A stretch of 64,000 nt of DNA from Mytilinidion resinicola (lineage: Eukaryota > Ascomycota > Dothideomycetes > Mytilinidiales > Mytilinidiaceae): NCBI RefSeq assembly GCF_010093595.1, contig NW_022985443.1:768928-832927 (forward strand), read 5' to 3'. Below the pieces are notes generated by a model. The model did no database searches. It worked only from the letters and a program-made list of their open reading frames with translations, and was not told the origin of the DNA. Shown here one piece after another: positions 8,639 through 21,216 of the stretch. The position numbers were made by a program, and so were the translations under genes. Position 1 is the first letter of the stretch. The number at the start of each line of letters is the position of its first letter.

Positions 8639-11035
8639 CTAACAAAACGGTAAACCAGGGCCAAACGCCTCATCCATGACGATATCCGCCGTCCCCAAGA
8701 TATCATGGAACTGAAACCCATCAGCAAAACCCTGGAAATCGTCTTCTCCTGGTGTAAAGATATTCTCATCAAGCCGTGACCACTCCAACGGCGGCCCCGA
8801 GCGTGCCTGGATCATTGCATAGGACATCTGTAGACTATCCTTCGCACTCTGCGCCATATGCTGCTGCAACGAAGCACCCGATTCCGTGCACTCGGCCTGG
8901 CTCAGCGCAATGCTGAGCTTCATGTGCAGCCGTACGTTCGTTTCGCCGAATTGCATGCGCTGGGCTAGCTGCCGGCGTGCCTCTTTCACGGCATCAACGA
9001 GCATTTTCCGGTAGTTTGGGAGAAGGCACTGCGTGGTGGAGCTCGCTCCTGGTTCTTCGGCTTCGATGAGGAGCTCGGAAGTTAGGGCTAAAGACGCGTG
9101 GATGATGCGGCTTTTGAAGATGCCACTGCCGAGCGTCACAAGACGAGAAAATTCTTCGTCCAGCGTGGGCGAGAGCAAGGCTGTGGCGGCGTCGAGGCTC
9201 GTTTTCCGGGAGAAGTAGAACGTAGGGTTCGTACGCGCCCGACTGGCGAAAGGACGATGTAAAGCAAGCAGGAAGCGACGGATGAAAAGATCTCCTAGGT
9301 TTTGTTTGAAAACTGTGCCTTCGGCCTCGTTATCTCTCTTCACGCGAGTGCTGCATTCGCGGCAAGCGCTGTTTATTACAGAGCTTAGTGCGAGGATTTC
9401 GTCGTAGGGCGTCTCTGAGCAAAAGCCATTCATACGGCGGAGTATGTCAAGCCGTGGGCGTAGGCACCCAAATAAGGAACGCTGCAAGGATGTATCCGTT
9501 ATCGTTATTTCTGGGCGTTGTCCAAGGACCCGAGTGCACTCGTCGATGTCCGTATCGTCGACGTTTGATGGGGGATCTGTGTCAAAGTCGTCGAAAGAAA
9601 GCGTTGGTGGTACTCCTGAATCTAATGACGCCTGTACATTCATCTCCATTATAGTAGCCCAGAGTCTTCTCCGTACTTCACCTTGTCTAACTCAGGGGAG
9701 AGCAGAACGATCAGCGCCGCTTCACGCATATCATCACGATATAGATGGGAGACTCACAGGATAGACAGTTTCACGAAATGTTTTGGGTCACGATGGAGAC
9801 CCATTTGCATGGCTGTGTGGACAAGAGTACCAATGGCGATCCATGTCAAATCTCCGCTTATAGCCAGAGTCTGACGAGCAAGAAATAATAGGCACTGTAC
9901 CTGCAGCCCACTAATGCTCAATCGGTCTTTTTCCATCGGTCCAGAGAGCCAGTTCTGTGCAGCGTACACCCACTGACATGCTGCCGAGCGGACCTTAGGA
10001 TTTTCACAAGCCTCGCGGTGGAGACTAGATCCGATGGCAATAACAAGCTGGACCTTGAATTGAAGCGCACTAGCTGCCTCGGTTGGATTTCGCCAATATT
10101 GCTCATACTCGGTCCGGAAAGATGGGATGTGTAGAATGCGGAATGCTGATTCGAAGCGTGAAATATACAGGTGCACCGTCTGATCCGCAAGATCCCTCTC
10201 TGTTGCAGAAAAGATTGGTGCGGGACATGAGAAGCACCTGCTGGGCCGAGTCGTCTTCATGCTTTTAGCAAGGAGCTTGCACTTTTGAAGAGAAGCTCGT
10301 ATCTCCGCTTTCAAGCACCTGACAACTTCGTCATCGGTGGAGTTACCGCTTTCACTACTCAGGAACGCCCCTATTCTTTTGAACTTAGACTATCAGTAGG
10401 AGTTGGCAGTTATGGGTAATAGATGCTAGAATTACCTCATGAGCAGCATTCGTCCAATGAGTTTGGCCGAACAGTCTGGACTTATTCAAAGCAAATTGTT
10501 TCTTTTGCGGCGAATGAACTACATTCCTGAAAGATGAAGTACCTGGTGGAGGAGAAACCAGAGGCGTCTCAGTAGCGCTGTCAGTAGCAGCACTAGAGAA
10601 TGATTGCTCGAGCGGCCGAGGCCGGTGGTTGAGCTCGTTCGGTTCGTGTATTTCGTTCAAAGCTGGATCTAGAGGCTGGGCGAGCGATGGGTTCCCTCCG
10701 TTGCCACTACTTCCCCGAGTATTGAGTGGTATTGGTAAAGGTCTCGATTCAAGTTGCAGGATTGTATTGATACCCCGACTTGAGCTAGTCGGAGAAATCT
10801 GCAGGGGCGTGGTAAAAGAGGCTACCAAAGGCGGCACATTGGATTCTCTAGTATGCGCAGCAGTTCGCACAGGCCCAGGAGTGTAGACACAGGTAGTTTT
10901 GGACAAGACACAGTGACTACAGGGCTCTTTTCGATCGCACTTCACCTTACGCCGGCGGCATTCTTGGCAGGAACGAGTAGATCGACGACGATATCGCGGG
11001 GCTTTCGGGGTGCTCTCCGGTGCGGAAGATATCAT
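8639..11035 (-). CDS. Zn2Cys6 transcription factor with fungal-specific domain
   Basis: Three exons: 11035-10436, 10383-9758 and 9686-8639, with 52- and 71-bp introns; about 757 residues. The N-terminus carries a zinc binuclear cluster with spacing C-x2-C-x6-C-x5-C-x2-C-x6-C within about residues 20-50, followed by a basic/Ser-Pro linker. The fungal-specific regulatory domain begins near FESAFRILHIPSFRTEY and includes MGLHRDP. Splicing intron 2 restores the family signature VRRRLWATIMEMNVQASLDSG, which strongly supports that junction. It is transcribed divergently from the FAD monooxygenase at 11655 and lies next to the MDR oxidoreductase, so it probably controls this small set. The C-terminus ends GPGLPFC. 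Confidence 0.88.
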
Positions 11036-11654
11036 AATCTTCTGAACGTCGGGAGAAGCACAATATGAGAAGTCGAGAACATGCCCCAGAATCCAGATAG
11101 AACAGACAGACAGGTGCAAGGTAGGACAGCTCTTGGGTTCGTTCGGCCTCGGGGTGTGTAGTTCTATCAAGCCTTGTCCTTTACTCCGGTGTACGTTCTT
11201 AACTCCGCCCTGGCCAATCAAATAACTACTTGTGCCGCGCCGCAACTCGGCCCCGGCGACCTGACTAACCTAGCCCAGACGCCTTGATCCTTCACAGTAC
11301 ACGAGTCAGCAGTGGCCGCCTTTCAATGACTCTGGTGGCATCATGTGTGATCTAATTTATGGAAAAGCAGTCAAACACAGTAGAGGGGCTAAGACAAAAG
11401 TGGCAATGTGAGCGGTCATAAAGATAAGACCAAAGTCTCGAATACGACCCTCTTCGATCTGATTGGCGAGAATAGCGAGCCGAGAATGACGACTTTCGCT
11501 CTTTGAATTATGCTATACATACATACCTTAGGCTCGGATATTTCTAATCATCCGAGTGGCGATAAGACCTACCTGTAGTCCTACTTCATTGAATTAATTT
11601 CCAGTGTTATAATTTGCTCATACATACGTACATACATACATATCTACATCCGTC
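11036..11654. promoter_or_regulatory. Divergent promoter between regulator and FAD monooxygenase
   Basis: 620 bases shared by two head-to-head genes. It contains short CATA/TACA microsatellites near 11516-11526 and 11618-11642, the second directly before the monooxygenase ATG. No operator could be assigned; CGG-containing half-sites are too common to call. Confidence 0.45.
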
Positions 11655-13213
11655 ATGCCAGGCCCGACACCTCCCCTCCTCCGCGTCGCCATCGTGGGTG
11701 GTGGCCCAGGGGGCTTGAGCTCCGCAATTGCCCTCTCCAAGCTCGAGAACGTCGAAGTGACCATTTACGAGCAAGCAAGGGAGCTGCGCGAGATCGGCGC
11801 CGGTATCCAAATCGGGTATAATTGTTGGAAAGTCCTGGAATTGCTGGGCGCCGAGGCCGATGTCAAAGGGCACGTGCAAGAAACCATTCTTCAGCGGTAC
11901 ATTTAGCGCATTTTCCATTCCGGTAAGGTCATTAGGCTGACAGCTCTAGTAATGGGCTTAATGGAGAAGTTTTGGGTGAACGTACTTCTACATCCGTGGA
12001 ACCGCGATACCGCGGACAACGAGTAAGACGAACGCGCCTCCAAGCCGCGCTCATTAAGAAAGTTCCGCCGGGAGTCATTAAGTTGCGGAAACGACTTGCC
12101 TCATTGCAGAACATCGAGGGAGGAGGTTCTCGTCTTGTCTTTGAGGATGGCGAAGAGGTCGTCGCTGATCTAGTCATCGGAGGAGATGGAATCCGATCAG
12201 TGCGCTCCCCTTCGTTCTCCTGCTTCGTGGCTAACCATAAGATAACAGATTGTTCGTGCAAGTGTCTTCCCTAACCACGCTATCAAGTTTACCGGTAAGA
12301 GTCCTGATCTCAGGCCATTGTGCTGCTATTTATGCTCTCGCGAATAGGCAGGACAATTTGGCGTGTGATTATTCCCAAATCTCTCATTGTCGACATTCCC
12401 GAGATGATTGTGTCGACGGCCTGGTGGCATGGCCCAGCCGGCCATTTCTACAACTGCTTGGTCGATGATCCTGTCGAAACGCCAGAAGACCAGCAAATGT
12501 GGGAGATAGCTGTGCACAACGTTGTCCCTGCTGCGATGGTGAAGGAGAAGAGATTCAGTTGGGGCATACCTGCCACCAATGAGAGAGTTGAATCCCATTT
12601 CACTGAGTATGATCCAAGAGTACGAGATGCGCTCTCTAGAGTTCCCCAGGGACTATGGAAAGAGTTCTCGTCTTTCTCGGGCCCTAGACTGGAGAAAGTC
12701 GTGGCCTGGGATAAGGTTGTGTTGATCGGCGATGCGAGCCATCCCCTAACTGGTAAGACGTTCTTCGCAGCTGTGTACGTCGGAGATTAACCCGTCGAAT
12801 CAGGTGCATTTGGCTCGGGCGCTGCTTTTGCTATGCAAGATAGTTGGATTCTAGCTCAGGCTATTGATTACACCCGGTCATTCCCTCAACCCCTCGCCTC
12901 GGCACTTGAAATATTTGACTCAGTTCGATCTCCGTACTATCTCAGAATGTTCGTTCCAAATTTCTTGCTCCTAAATGTTAAGGTCATTCCTCAGCTAATG
13001 TGTTCGCTGCCATCAAGGTATGAGCATCTCGACCAAATGGCAAAGATTGCTCAGGACGCAAAGATCAAGAATCCAGGCCAGACCTTTGAAGAAAGTCTGG
13101 ACGTGAAAGTAAAGGCATTCGGCGGAGGAGCTTCAGCTAGCCTTTCGTGGATATATGAGTTAGATATCAAGGAGGTGTGGGAAGAGTACGTGAAAACGCA
13201 CAAGAGTGATTGA
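11655..13213 (+). CDS. FAD-dependent monooxygenase (salicylate-hydroxylase-like)
   Basis: Six exons keep phase: 11655-11896, 11950-12199, 12249-12294, 12348-12752, 12804-12948 and 13018-13213; 427 residues. Motifs: RVAIVGGGPGGLSSAIAL (dinucleotide-binding GxGxxG), ADLVIGGDGIRS (DG motif) and VVLIGDASHPLTG followed after the intron by AFGSGAAFAMQDSW (GD motif). This is the group A flavoprotein aromatic hydroxylase layout. The last intron (12949-13017) has no stop and a multiple-of-three length, but removing it restores the family block RMYEHLDQ, so I treat it as an intron. Likely function is hydroxylation of an aromatic or polyketide substrate with NAD(P)H and O2. It is divergent from a Zn2Cys6 regulator. 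Confidence 0.85.
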
Positions 13214-13598
13214 TACCGACGCTAGTAGACTAGGCATAGGAACTAGACTCGACTAGAAGCATGTAGAATATAAGGTAAAATGAGACCTCGGCCCAATAAT
13301 CTCCGCTCAAGCGTGCAAAGCCAAAGCAGTACTAAAATGAATGGTCTCTCCATTCCGCGAGATGGTGTTACTATTTTCCGTCCGCCACAGTTTCCTCCCA
13401 TCGCATGATCTGGCCTATATCAAGTTGAAAGACTTGTACAAAAAGCTAAAATATTTTCCACTAAGCTCGTGAATAATCTCCGAAATTGGAAAATGAAGTG
13501 AGGAAAAGAACAACGCGTTTTAGGCTGGTGGGAACGGGAAGAAATCAATGGACTCAGACCTCTTCTGGCAGAAGCTCTCTCAGAAACATTATGGCACT
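13214..13598. other. Intergenic region between convergent loci
   Basis: About 385 bases between the monooxygenase stop and the end of the F-box relic. Nothing recognised. Confidence 0.45.
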
Positions 13599-14962
13599 CT
13601 AGATGCCTCCTCCACTAAGGGTATAGATTTCGAGGTCAGGGAAAGCGGTCTGAGCGGATCTCGTCAATTCGACGAGTTGCTTTTCGGTGTACAAATCAAG
13701 CGTGAGAAGTTTTAGCTCACGAATCGAAAATGGCAGTATGCCATTCAAATCAGATCAGAAAGTTCTTGTATAGAGGCCTATAGATCTGCCGGGGGTGTTC
13801 CAAACAGGATAGGAGCGTCGATGTATAGAGACGATAGCTTTCCGAATATAACCAGGGAGGACTGCTCATAGATAGGAGAAACCAGATGGCTCGTAAACGT
13901 CGGCCTATGGTTGTGGTGAATTCTGAGCTTTTCCAAACTCTTGCTCGAGTGCTTCCTGAGCGCGTTGATAATCTTGATGGGCTTTTCATTTTGTCTCATA
14001 TCGGAGTAGCTGTTATTGAAAGCGTAGCTAAAAAGATTGAGCTTTGCGCACCATGCCAGCAACATCTCCAGCGATTCAAGGTGGATTGGTGCTTCCAAAA
14101 TACTGATCGAGGTGAGATTTGATGGGTTAACTGGAGGCCAAGGGCTTCCGGCGATCTTGGGAACGATATCACATCCGCTGTACTCTATCAACGAAGGGAG
14201 TCGGAATCCTGGCCCCGCTTCTGTTGGCAATCGTAGCTCAGTCTGTCTGAACGACAGTTCCCGGACTTTGGTGAGGATAGGAGTCGCGTAGGTGCTCGGT
14301 GCGAGGAGTTGTAATACTGAACATAGGCCTGGAACGCCAAAGTACGCAATAGAGCATGATGGCGATACCTAAAAACGCAAAACTTCTATATTAGGCAATA
14401 GGTACAGGACGAGAGCTGCCACCGCGTTCTTGTCTTTGAAGGTTTCTCTGACTGCCCAGAAGCGTCTGTCGAAAGGAAGAGGCAGCCCACGGATTTTACG
14501 AAGGACCCATTCTGTATCATCATAGCCTAGTGGATTAGAGACAGCTTTGGTGCTGAGCCTTAGAGTCGCGAATTTGAGATGCTTCGTTAGGCTTGGGTTG
14601 GCGAGTTTTATGCGGAGGAACAAGTGTATTTTCTCACGAGTACCTTCTCCGGAGTATGAGTCATTGGTATGGAGGCCATTGGTCTCGTCGCTATCACTGT
14701 TGCCGTCGTCGCTTTTGTAGTCGATAATTTCGCACTCGTCGCCTTGCAAGGGAGTAAATTCCCGGTCTGAGAACTCGGAATAAAGGATTGGCGTGACGAG
14801 ATTGTGAAAAGCGTGAGAGGCGAGCGCAAGGTGACGCAAAGCCTTCAGCTTGTGATGCGGATGACTTTGGCGAACATGGGAGAATATCTCCATGAGCATC
14901 TCATTTGGCAGACTTGGAGGGCGCCTTTCCTGTGTATGGACAGCCGGGTGGGTGGACTCCAT
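13599..14962 (-). pseudogene. Broken F-box protein paralogue
   Basis: Starts at 14962 with an F-box (SLPNEMLMEIFSHV ... LASHAFHNLVTPILYS), continues through an acidic insert and the LLPNIEVLRF block, then meets a TAG at 14369-14371. The same frame stays open past that codon and keeps resemblance to the F-box gene at 5.3-6.6 kb (TKVRELSF, then PSLIEYSGCD) until a second TAG at 13778-13780. The C-terminal part (FSIRELKLLTLDLY) is found in another frame and ends at 13599. No GT..AG pair removes these defects cleanly. A truncated 197-residue F-box product could still be made. The break is read from the sequence; loss of function is inferred. Confidence 0.75.
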
Positions 14963-15973
14963 CTTGATTGATCATGCTGACAAGGGCGTCTGTATAATGG
15001 CTGGGCTTGTGTAAAGAAGAGCGGGGTTTGAGTTGAGATGGTAGAGGAAAAGAGAAACCTAGAAGTCGGAGGTTTGAAGGTTACACCAGACACAGACGTT
15101 TCCTAGATGTCCAACTAGGAAGTCACGTGCGATATAGCTGGATCCCCATTCTCAACTCTAGCATAGAGATAAACGGGGACTTGTATCACATATTAGCGTA
15201 TCTCATCAAAAAAACCCCCCGCGTGAATTACAACCAGTATACATTCCTGAACCTCGCACGTCTCTTTTTCCTCGCATCCGCCAAGATCGCACTCCATGTG
15301 CGGCGCGCCCAAGATGCCGTGTTGTTGCTAATGTCCGAAGCTGTCGCCGTCTCTGCTGTTACACAGCGGCGGGCGGAGACTCCTTGTCAAAAGAAGCCTG
15401 ACGCATGGTACTTTTTGCGGCGCTTGCGCGCCCAGGCTGACAATTCTTGCAAGGGGACCTGTCTTGCCGAAGCTCCAGGGGCTTGCTGGACGCAATGTCC
15501 ATATTTGGTCTGCTGCATGTACTCCGTCCTGGTTAATGGGTCTCGAGGGCGATAGTACGAATTACGAATTGAACGCTGCGGACACGACTCTGGGGTGGAG
15601 CAAGGTGGTGGAACCATGGATCGCATGCAGTAAGGACAGCGGCACTGGATGCGGTTAGGCGGGAAAGGCTGACTTGTATTTCAACTTCAGCCCCTGCCCA
15701 CAGCCACAACGGAGTCACCGCGAGGCACAGTAAAGGCAGGTAGCAGCAATGATGACTCCAAGAAGTGCGGGATGCAAGCCTCGTCGTATAGTTGAGATTT
15801 CATTGCCCTGTTTCTCCAGTGGTATCGAGGATTCACTCAGACTTGGCGGCTATTGAAAGGACGAGCAGAAGCGCTTGTATACTCTCGAAAACTCGACATT
15901 CCATCTCATATCACTGTTCGTTGGATCAGCCTTATTTGTTTCATCCAAATTCCATCAGCATAAAACCTCAAAA
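14963..15973. other. Gene-poor 1-kb region
   Basis: 5' flank of the F-box relic and promoter region of the acetyltransferase gene. A 142-codon open frame at 15127-15555 has no recognisable domain, and I do not call it a gene. The C/T-rich stretch near 15900-15970 fits the leader of the downstream gene. Confidence 0.4.
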
Positions 15974-16510
15974 ATGTATATCAAGACCGCCCGACTCGAA
16001 ATCCGCGAGTTCACCCTCGACGACGTTCGCTCCTACTACAAGCTCGAATCCATCCCATCCGTCGCCCGCTACCAGTACAACGCCGAGCGCACCATGGAAG
16101 AATCCAAAGAACAAGTCGGAAATGCCATCGAAGCCCAAACCATTACGCCGCGGAAGGTATACGAACTTGCCGTAACGCAAGACGAGCGCTTTATCGGGAG
16201 AATCGGTGCGGTCGTGAAGGACGACCATGCGGTCATCTGGTATTCTTTTATGCCCGCCGTGCAGGGCAAGGGCTTTGCGACGGAGGCCGTGGAGGCGTTT
16301 CTTCCGGAGCTAGGCGACGGCCTCACCCTCGAAATCGAATGCGACCCGCGGAACGAGGCAAGCTGGAAGCTAGGTTTACGGTTGGGATTCAAGGAGATGG
16401 GTCGGGTGGAGAAGGTTGAGTTCTGCAAAGGCGAATGGGTGGATTCCTTGGTGATGCAAAGAGTGGTCCCCAAGGCTGGAGTGGAGGAAAAGAGCCCCGA
16501 AGGCGAGTAG
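15974..16510 (+). CDS. GNAT-family N-acetyltransferase (RimJ/RimL-like)
   Basis: 178 residues from ATG 15974 (MYIKTARLEIREFTLDDV). This opening, R-L-x-I-R-x-F-x-x-x-D, is typical of RimJ/RimL-type GNATs. Motif A, the acetyl-CoA pyrophosphate loop, reads VQGKGFATEAVEAF (Q/R-x-x-G-x-G/A), and motif B includes CDPRNEASWKLGLRLGFKEMG, where Asn and the GLRLGF turn are characteristic. It should transfer acetyl from acetyl-CoA to an amine substrate that cannot be predicted. The upstream in-frame methionine at 15875 would add a sequence with no resemblance, so the internal start is preferred. No intron. The C-terminus is charged (EEKSPEGE). Confidence 0.88.
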   Translation: MYIKTARLEIREFTLDDVRSYYKLESIPSVARYQYNAERTMEESKEQVGNAIEAQTITPRKVYELAVTQDERFIGRIGAVVKDDHAVIWYSFMPAVQGKGFATEAVEAFLPELGDGLTLEIECDPRNEASWKLGLRLGFKEMGRVEKVEFCKGEWVDSLVMQRVVPKAGVEEKSPEGE

Positions 16511-19500
16511 CCTGCGCATTTCCACACTCGATTGTAAAAAGCTTCATTCTCCTCATGCACTTAGAATAACTAAAGATCAACCATCCGTCTCTTTAAAATT
16601 GCTACTCCGTTGTCGTTTCCAAGCTTGCCGCGTTCGGCATCATTTTGCCAAGAGATATTGCCAAGACATTTTTTCTCCACCACAACAACACCTTCGCACA
16701 CTCGCAATGTAGCACTGGTACCGGTGAAACGGGTGATACAGGCTCTAAGTCATCTTTTCCTTAAGTGAAGCCACTTTCACCCTCTGGAAATCCAATTCGG
16801 GCTCGTAGTCGCCGTCCTGATCGCGCCCAGGTAGGCGGCTGCATACCTCCTCACTTGCGAACCCTCCAACGATTCCATGCGATTCCACGCCATTCCATGC
16901 GCTCCAAACAGCACGCGCTGATTGGCCCGAGAAATTGCGCTAGAGTCTTGGCAAATTCTAAGAACTACTTAAAGACGGCCGCCCCCCGCCCTTCCTCACT
17001 TCCGTCACAACCCACCTGCACTCTTCCCTTTTGTCGCATTTCTCATGTCACGCTTTGATCTGCTCTCTGTTCTCACTTCACTTCACTTCTTTTTCACTGT
17101 GGGCTTCTGGGGGTTTGGGGCTCGTTTGGTCCAGAGCAGCCTTCGTCGCTTCCTTGGGTGATTCCTCGGCCGACGTTGGTATTGGGACAAATCTGCTAGG
17201 AGCAGTGCTGTCTTGGGTGTTCGACATTGTCGGTTACCACTCACGGCCAAGGAGATTGAGGAAGATGACAACCTGGCCACCATGATGCTCGACTGTTGTA
17301 ACGCTGTCCGGCAGGACTCTGCATATATTCGACCCGGGAATTGAAAAAATTCCACCATCTGGCTAGGGGTCACGACTGCTGGCGGCTCGCTCAAGCCATT
17401 CTTAGTGCAGAAGAGTTGCCACTTTTTGTGACCCCCCAAGCCTGCCACGGGAGGTCTGGTCCAACGTCAACGGGTGGAAGTCCCGTGTCCGCGTCGCTCA
17501 AAAGCTTTGGTTGCCCACCTCTGCTACGGCGACAGTCCGAGGGTACTGCGAGTCGGCCCGTGCTATAGGCCCCAGGCGGTCAACCGACGTTCGAGCAGTT
17601 TGCAATTGTCCTTCGAAATGAGGGTCGTGACGGCAGGAAAAGGGGTCCCTGCCGCGATTGCACGGATCCACAACATGCCCTTCTCTGGCTAGGGGAGACA
17701 AGCATGACTGACGGGGTTGTCTCTTTTCAAGTTGTCGATCTTAGCGGCAGCCTCTCTCTCGCGTTATTCGGAATTGAGATCCTTGGATAGATACCTTGGA
17801 AATCTTTCGGATGCAATCTTTGGAACCACAAATCGGCTTATGCTGTCTTTTGCCTCTCCCCTTTTATGGAGTTGGTGATTGGTTTTCTGCCTTCGGGTGG
17901 AATTCTTCTTTCTTGGAATTGGCTGTCTGACAGCAAGCGTCGCTCGTATTGCACTCTTTCGAGTTGACGTGATTCTACCTCTTTTTTCATTGAGCCTCTC
18001 ATCTGGCATGGGATCTTGAAGAAGAAAGTCACTTGTTTGACGCTCCCCAACTTCTCTACGGTCAGAAGAACAGGTACGATGTAAGGCACCTCACACCAGA
18101 AATCAGATCTCTGGACTAAGAGTAGCGCTCATCATCCTCCTACAGAATTCTTCATAGCCTCAAGCTACCTACTACGACGAGCTTCCCCGCACCTCGATCT
18201 GCATAACACCTCCGCCAGCGATGCCAACAAAACAGCCGCTCCGCCGCATTCCCATCGTACATCCGTTAGCTGAGCCTGCAAAACCTCCAACTCTCCAGCC
18301 ATCGCCGCACAACAGCACGCGCAAAGCACGCTATGCAATACAGCAAAGCCACATCCACGACGCCCTTCGTCCTCTCCACCCTCCGGGAGAGCTCCGTCGA
18401 CTCCTCTCACGCCGAACGGGCGACGCGATTCAAACTGTCCCCTCCCTCCACCTCCATTCATGGTGATTGAATCTCCGCAGTCCCATCTCTGCCTCCAATA
18501 ACCTCGAACACTCCCAGTGGACTGGTAATAGCCTTGTCGACGTGGCAGGCAACGAGTGCGGCCTGCACTACCATGGATAAGCCAATGCGCATGCTCGCCC
18601 GGCTTCTTTTGACGCTCGAGTACGTTCCTATGGCCACCACTTGTCTCCCCCGCTCTATATTCTTGCCAGCTTCGCGAAGGATAGAGCGCGATCGCGGAGC
18701 GTGGTCGCGCGTCCGCGAGTCTCTCCAGCGAAGGCATGTCGCGAAGCACTCGTGGAATCCGGCAACCTACGAAAATCGCACCACGCGCGAGAGCGGGAAA
18801 CACACCATACGCGATAGAGCTTGGGCATGGGAGTCAGGCGAAGAGCTCGTGACACGTCCAAGCGAGGGCTTGTCTCGTCTGTTGGAGGATATAAAAGCGC
18901 GGCCTGCAGCTTCTCAGACTATAGAGGCGGCCTTCATGGTCGGTAGCGGCAATCAACACTCCCGCAATCAAGACCGAATGGTCTGCTGGGGCTTTCCTGG
19001 AGCAAACACACGCTCCAGCTGGACAATGGAGAAGTGGTGTGTGGAGCAAGCAACAAGGGCGCACTTCCCGTGCTATAGTGCAGAGCTTGCGTGCAGTGTA
19101 ATCAAAAGATTAAAGTAATGATAGCCATAGTTTCCTTACGCTGTTGAAACGTCACTTTGCTGCTAACTGGTCTCTACGCATTACAGCTCATAATAAAGAG
19201 CACCACTGATGGTACACATCAATGGCGGAAGAGAAAGGCGCACCTCGTAAACGCTGACACTCATAGATCATCTGCACCATCAACTACATCCAGCCCTAGC
19301 CAGCTTCTCCAGTCTCCATGAATCTGATGTCTTCGATATTGTGCATCCACTCCCCCTCTCACCGCGGCACCGCGCTGCGGCCCATAGAGTGGAGTATTCG
19401 CAGCTTTTGAACACCCTCCGTCGCCAGAACGACGCCATTGGAAATGGTGACATTCATGGTTTGAACGATTCCACAAGACCAACACCATAAATGCGGAGGA

Positions 19501-21107
19501 AATCATGATTTTGAAAGCCAATTCCGCCCTGGCTACACCCCAACCATCACGTTTGTTTGTTCTGGTTTTTCCCACCAAAGGCCGCCAGGTCGCCAATTCC
19601 TCGATAGTGAACTTCTCAGGATAGCGGCCGAGGTTTTGTACCGGGACGAAGAGCGAAGTCACGAGGGCATGTGTGCTCAGGTGACATAGCATCCCAGCTA
19701 TGTGGGAAAGAGGCGTGGATACGCAGGAGTTTCGCCGGAGAGGTGGAGGTCTGAATTCCGACGTCCCGTGATTCTTACGTGATATCGGGTCCTGGGGGGT
19801 ATAAAACCTTTCGTCGACGTGGGGTTTTGGAGTCCACAAGGAGGGGAAGAGTGGGAGTGGAGGTTCAAAACGTCATTCATCAAACGCCATATGGTGAGTT
19901 TCTTGGCAACCAAAGCCATCGGATAACCCAATGGTTGCGGAGGAGTGGGTTGTGCTCGTGGTGGATCAAAATTGTTTTCGACAAAGATGTCACGGAGAAG
20001 TGTCTGGTCCGGCACTCTATCCACCCTTTGCGCTGATAATCCCCACCACTACCTAATCCCATACACCTTACACCTCCGCTAACTGTGACGACAGGCAAGA
20101 CTCTCCAACTCTCCAACTCTCCATACCACCTCTCAGAATAGCTACCATAGTGCGTAGCCTCTCGATGCTGCTCTCCATCATCGCCACAAGACATTACCTC
20201 CGCACACCACTCCATAGCAAACCTCGGCTTTGGTTCTGATCCTTCCATCGCCAAAGATGGCCTGCGATTTGACAGCCAGGCTTGCCATGCCAGTGCTTCG
20301 CACCTAGCGTTTGATCGTCATTGTTTCTCGCCGATTTGCTCCTTATTACGGTAGCTTTCTCCTCTGCCCAGCACCCGGCTCCCCCATACTGGTGTATGTA
20401 TTTCACTTTTGATGGGCGAAACGGTGCAAAACCTCTGCAGAAAGAGTTTGGAGTGGTAACTGGGGCGGTTATATACTACTCAGAGGAAAAGATTTGGGAG
20501 AGGTCAGGTGACGTAGGCGTGGTCAAATGACTACTACGGTAAGTGTCGACCGTGGCGGTGTGGAGGATGCGTGTAGTTGAGATAACCGGACGTGCTGTAA
20601 GCATCACGTGGTACCAGCACAGAGACAACGCAGACCCTCCAGCACATCCCATTCTCCCGAACCCCAGCCTGCGCGGTCCCAAACGTAGCTGAGTCTGAGT
20701 ATGCCATTTCTGAGACAGACCCGTTGGTATTTGGAGCCCGTGCCGCTATTGTAGACATCACCGTTACGCCTGGTGTGAGTGTATAGGTCTGAATCTTGGA
20801 AGTTTCCCTTGGAAGAGGTGTTGAGGTAAGGGTAGAGCGAGGATAGAGTTGAGTGGAGGAAGGACAGCGTAAGTCGATATGAATGAGGTTATATGAGACA
20901 TAATTTTCGGTTTCTGATTGTATGATGGACGTGTAGACGTGCTGATCTATAAAATGTGTTCTGGCTGCTACCAAAACTTTTACCTCACTAATGAGCTGGC
21001 AGAGGACAGCAATGGCGTAGAAGAGCCAGCTCAGAGCCCAGCATGGCGGCGACGTATGTAGTCTTACAACCAGGTCAGCAACAGCCACCTTCGCAGCTTG
21101 TCCGTAG
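16511..21107. other. About 4.6 kb without a convincing gene
   Basis: Open frames of up to about 210 codons occur on both strands (for example minus 18165-18803, plus 18534-19118, minus 19261-19839, minus 20534-21088), but none shows a domain, biased composition of a real protein, or a consistent splice pattern. TATA-like elements stand near 18887 (ggatataaaagc) and 19799 (ggtataaaacc) on the plus strand; each might serve a small or non-coding transcript. A C/T-rich tract near 16980-17050 looks like a promoter/leader. Short unannotated secreted proteins or a degraded element cannot be excluded. Confidence 0.4.
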
Positions 21108-21109
21108 AG

Positions 21110-21117
21110 TATAAATA
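21110..21117 (+). promoter_or_regulatory. TATA box of the small zinc-ribbon gene
   Basis: TATAAATA lies 100 bases before the ATG at 21217, followed by a C/A/T-rich leader (ttttctcacctcaattc) typical of fungal 5' UTRs. Confidence 0.55.
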
Positions 21118-21216
21118 CCTCCCATTTCGTCTCCTAGAAAGTCAATTGCCCAAATCTCCAGTTTTCTCACCTCAATTCAAAGGCAAAGCAAACCATACCA
21201 TTGCCCAGTTTCAAAG

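Noticed and set aside
11515..11642. CATA/TACA repeats as a CRISPR-like or regulatory array
   Set aside because: Only simple microsatellites; no spacers or palindromic repeats.
18165..18803. 212-codon minus-strand frame in the gene-poor region
   Set aside because: No recognisable domain, Arg/Gly/Cys-rich, no leader or splice context; could not be supported.
20534..21088. 184-codon minus-strand frame
   Set aside because: Ser/Thr-rich composition resembles random translation; no family resemblance.
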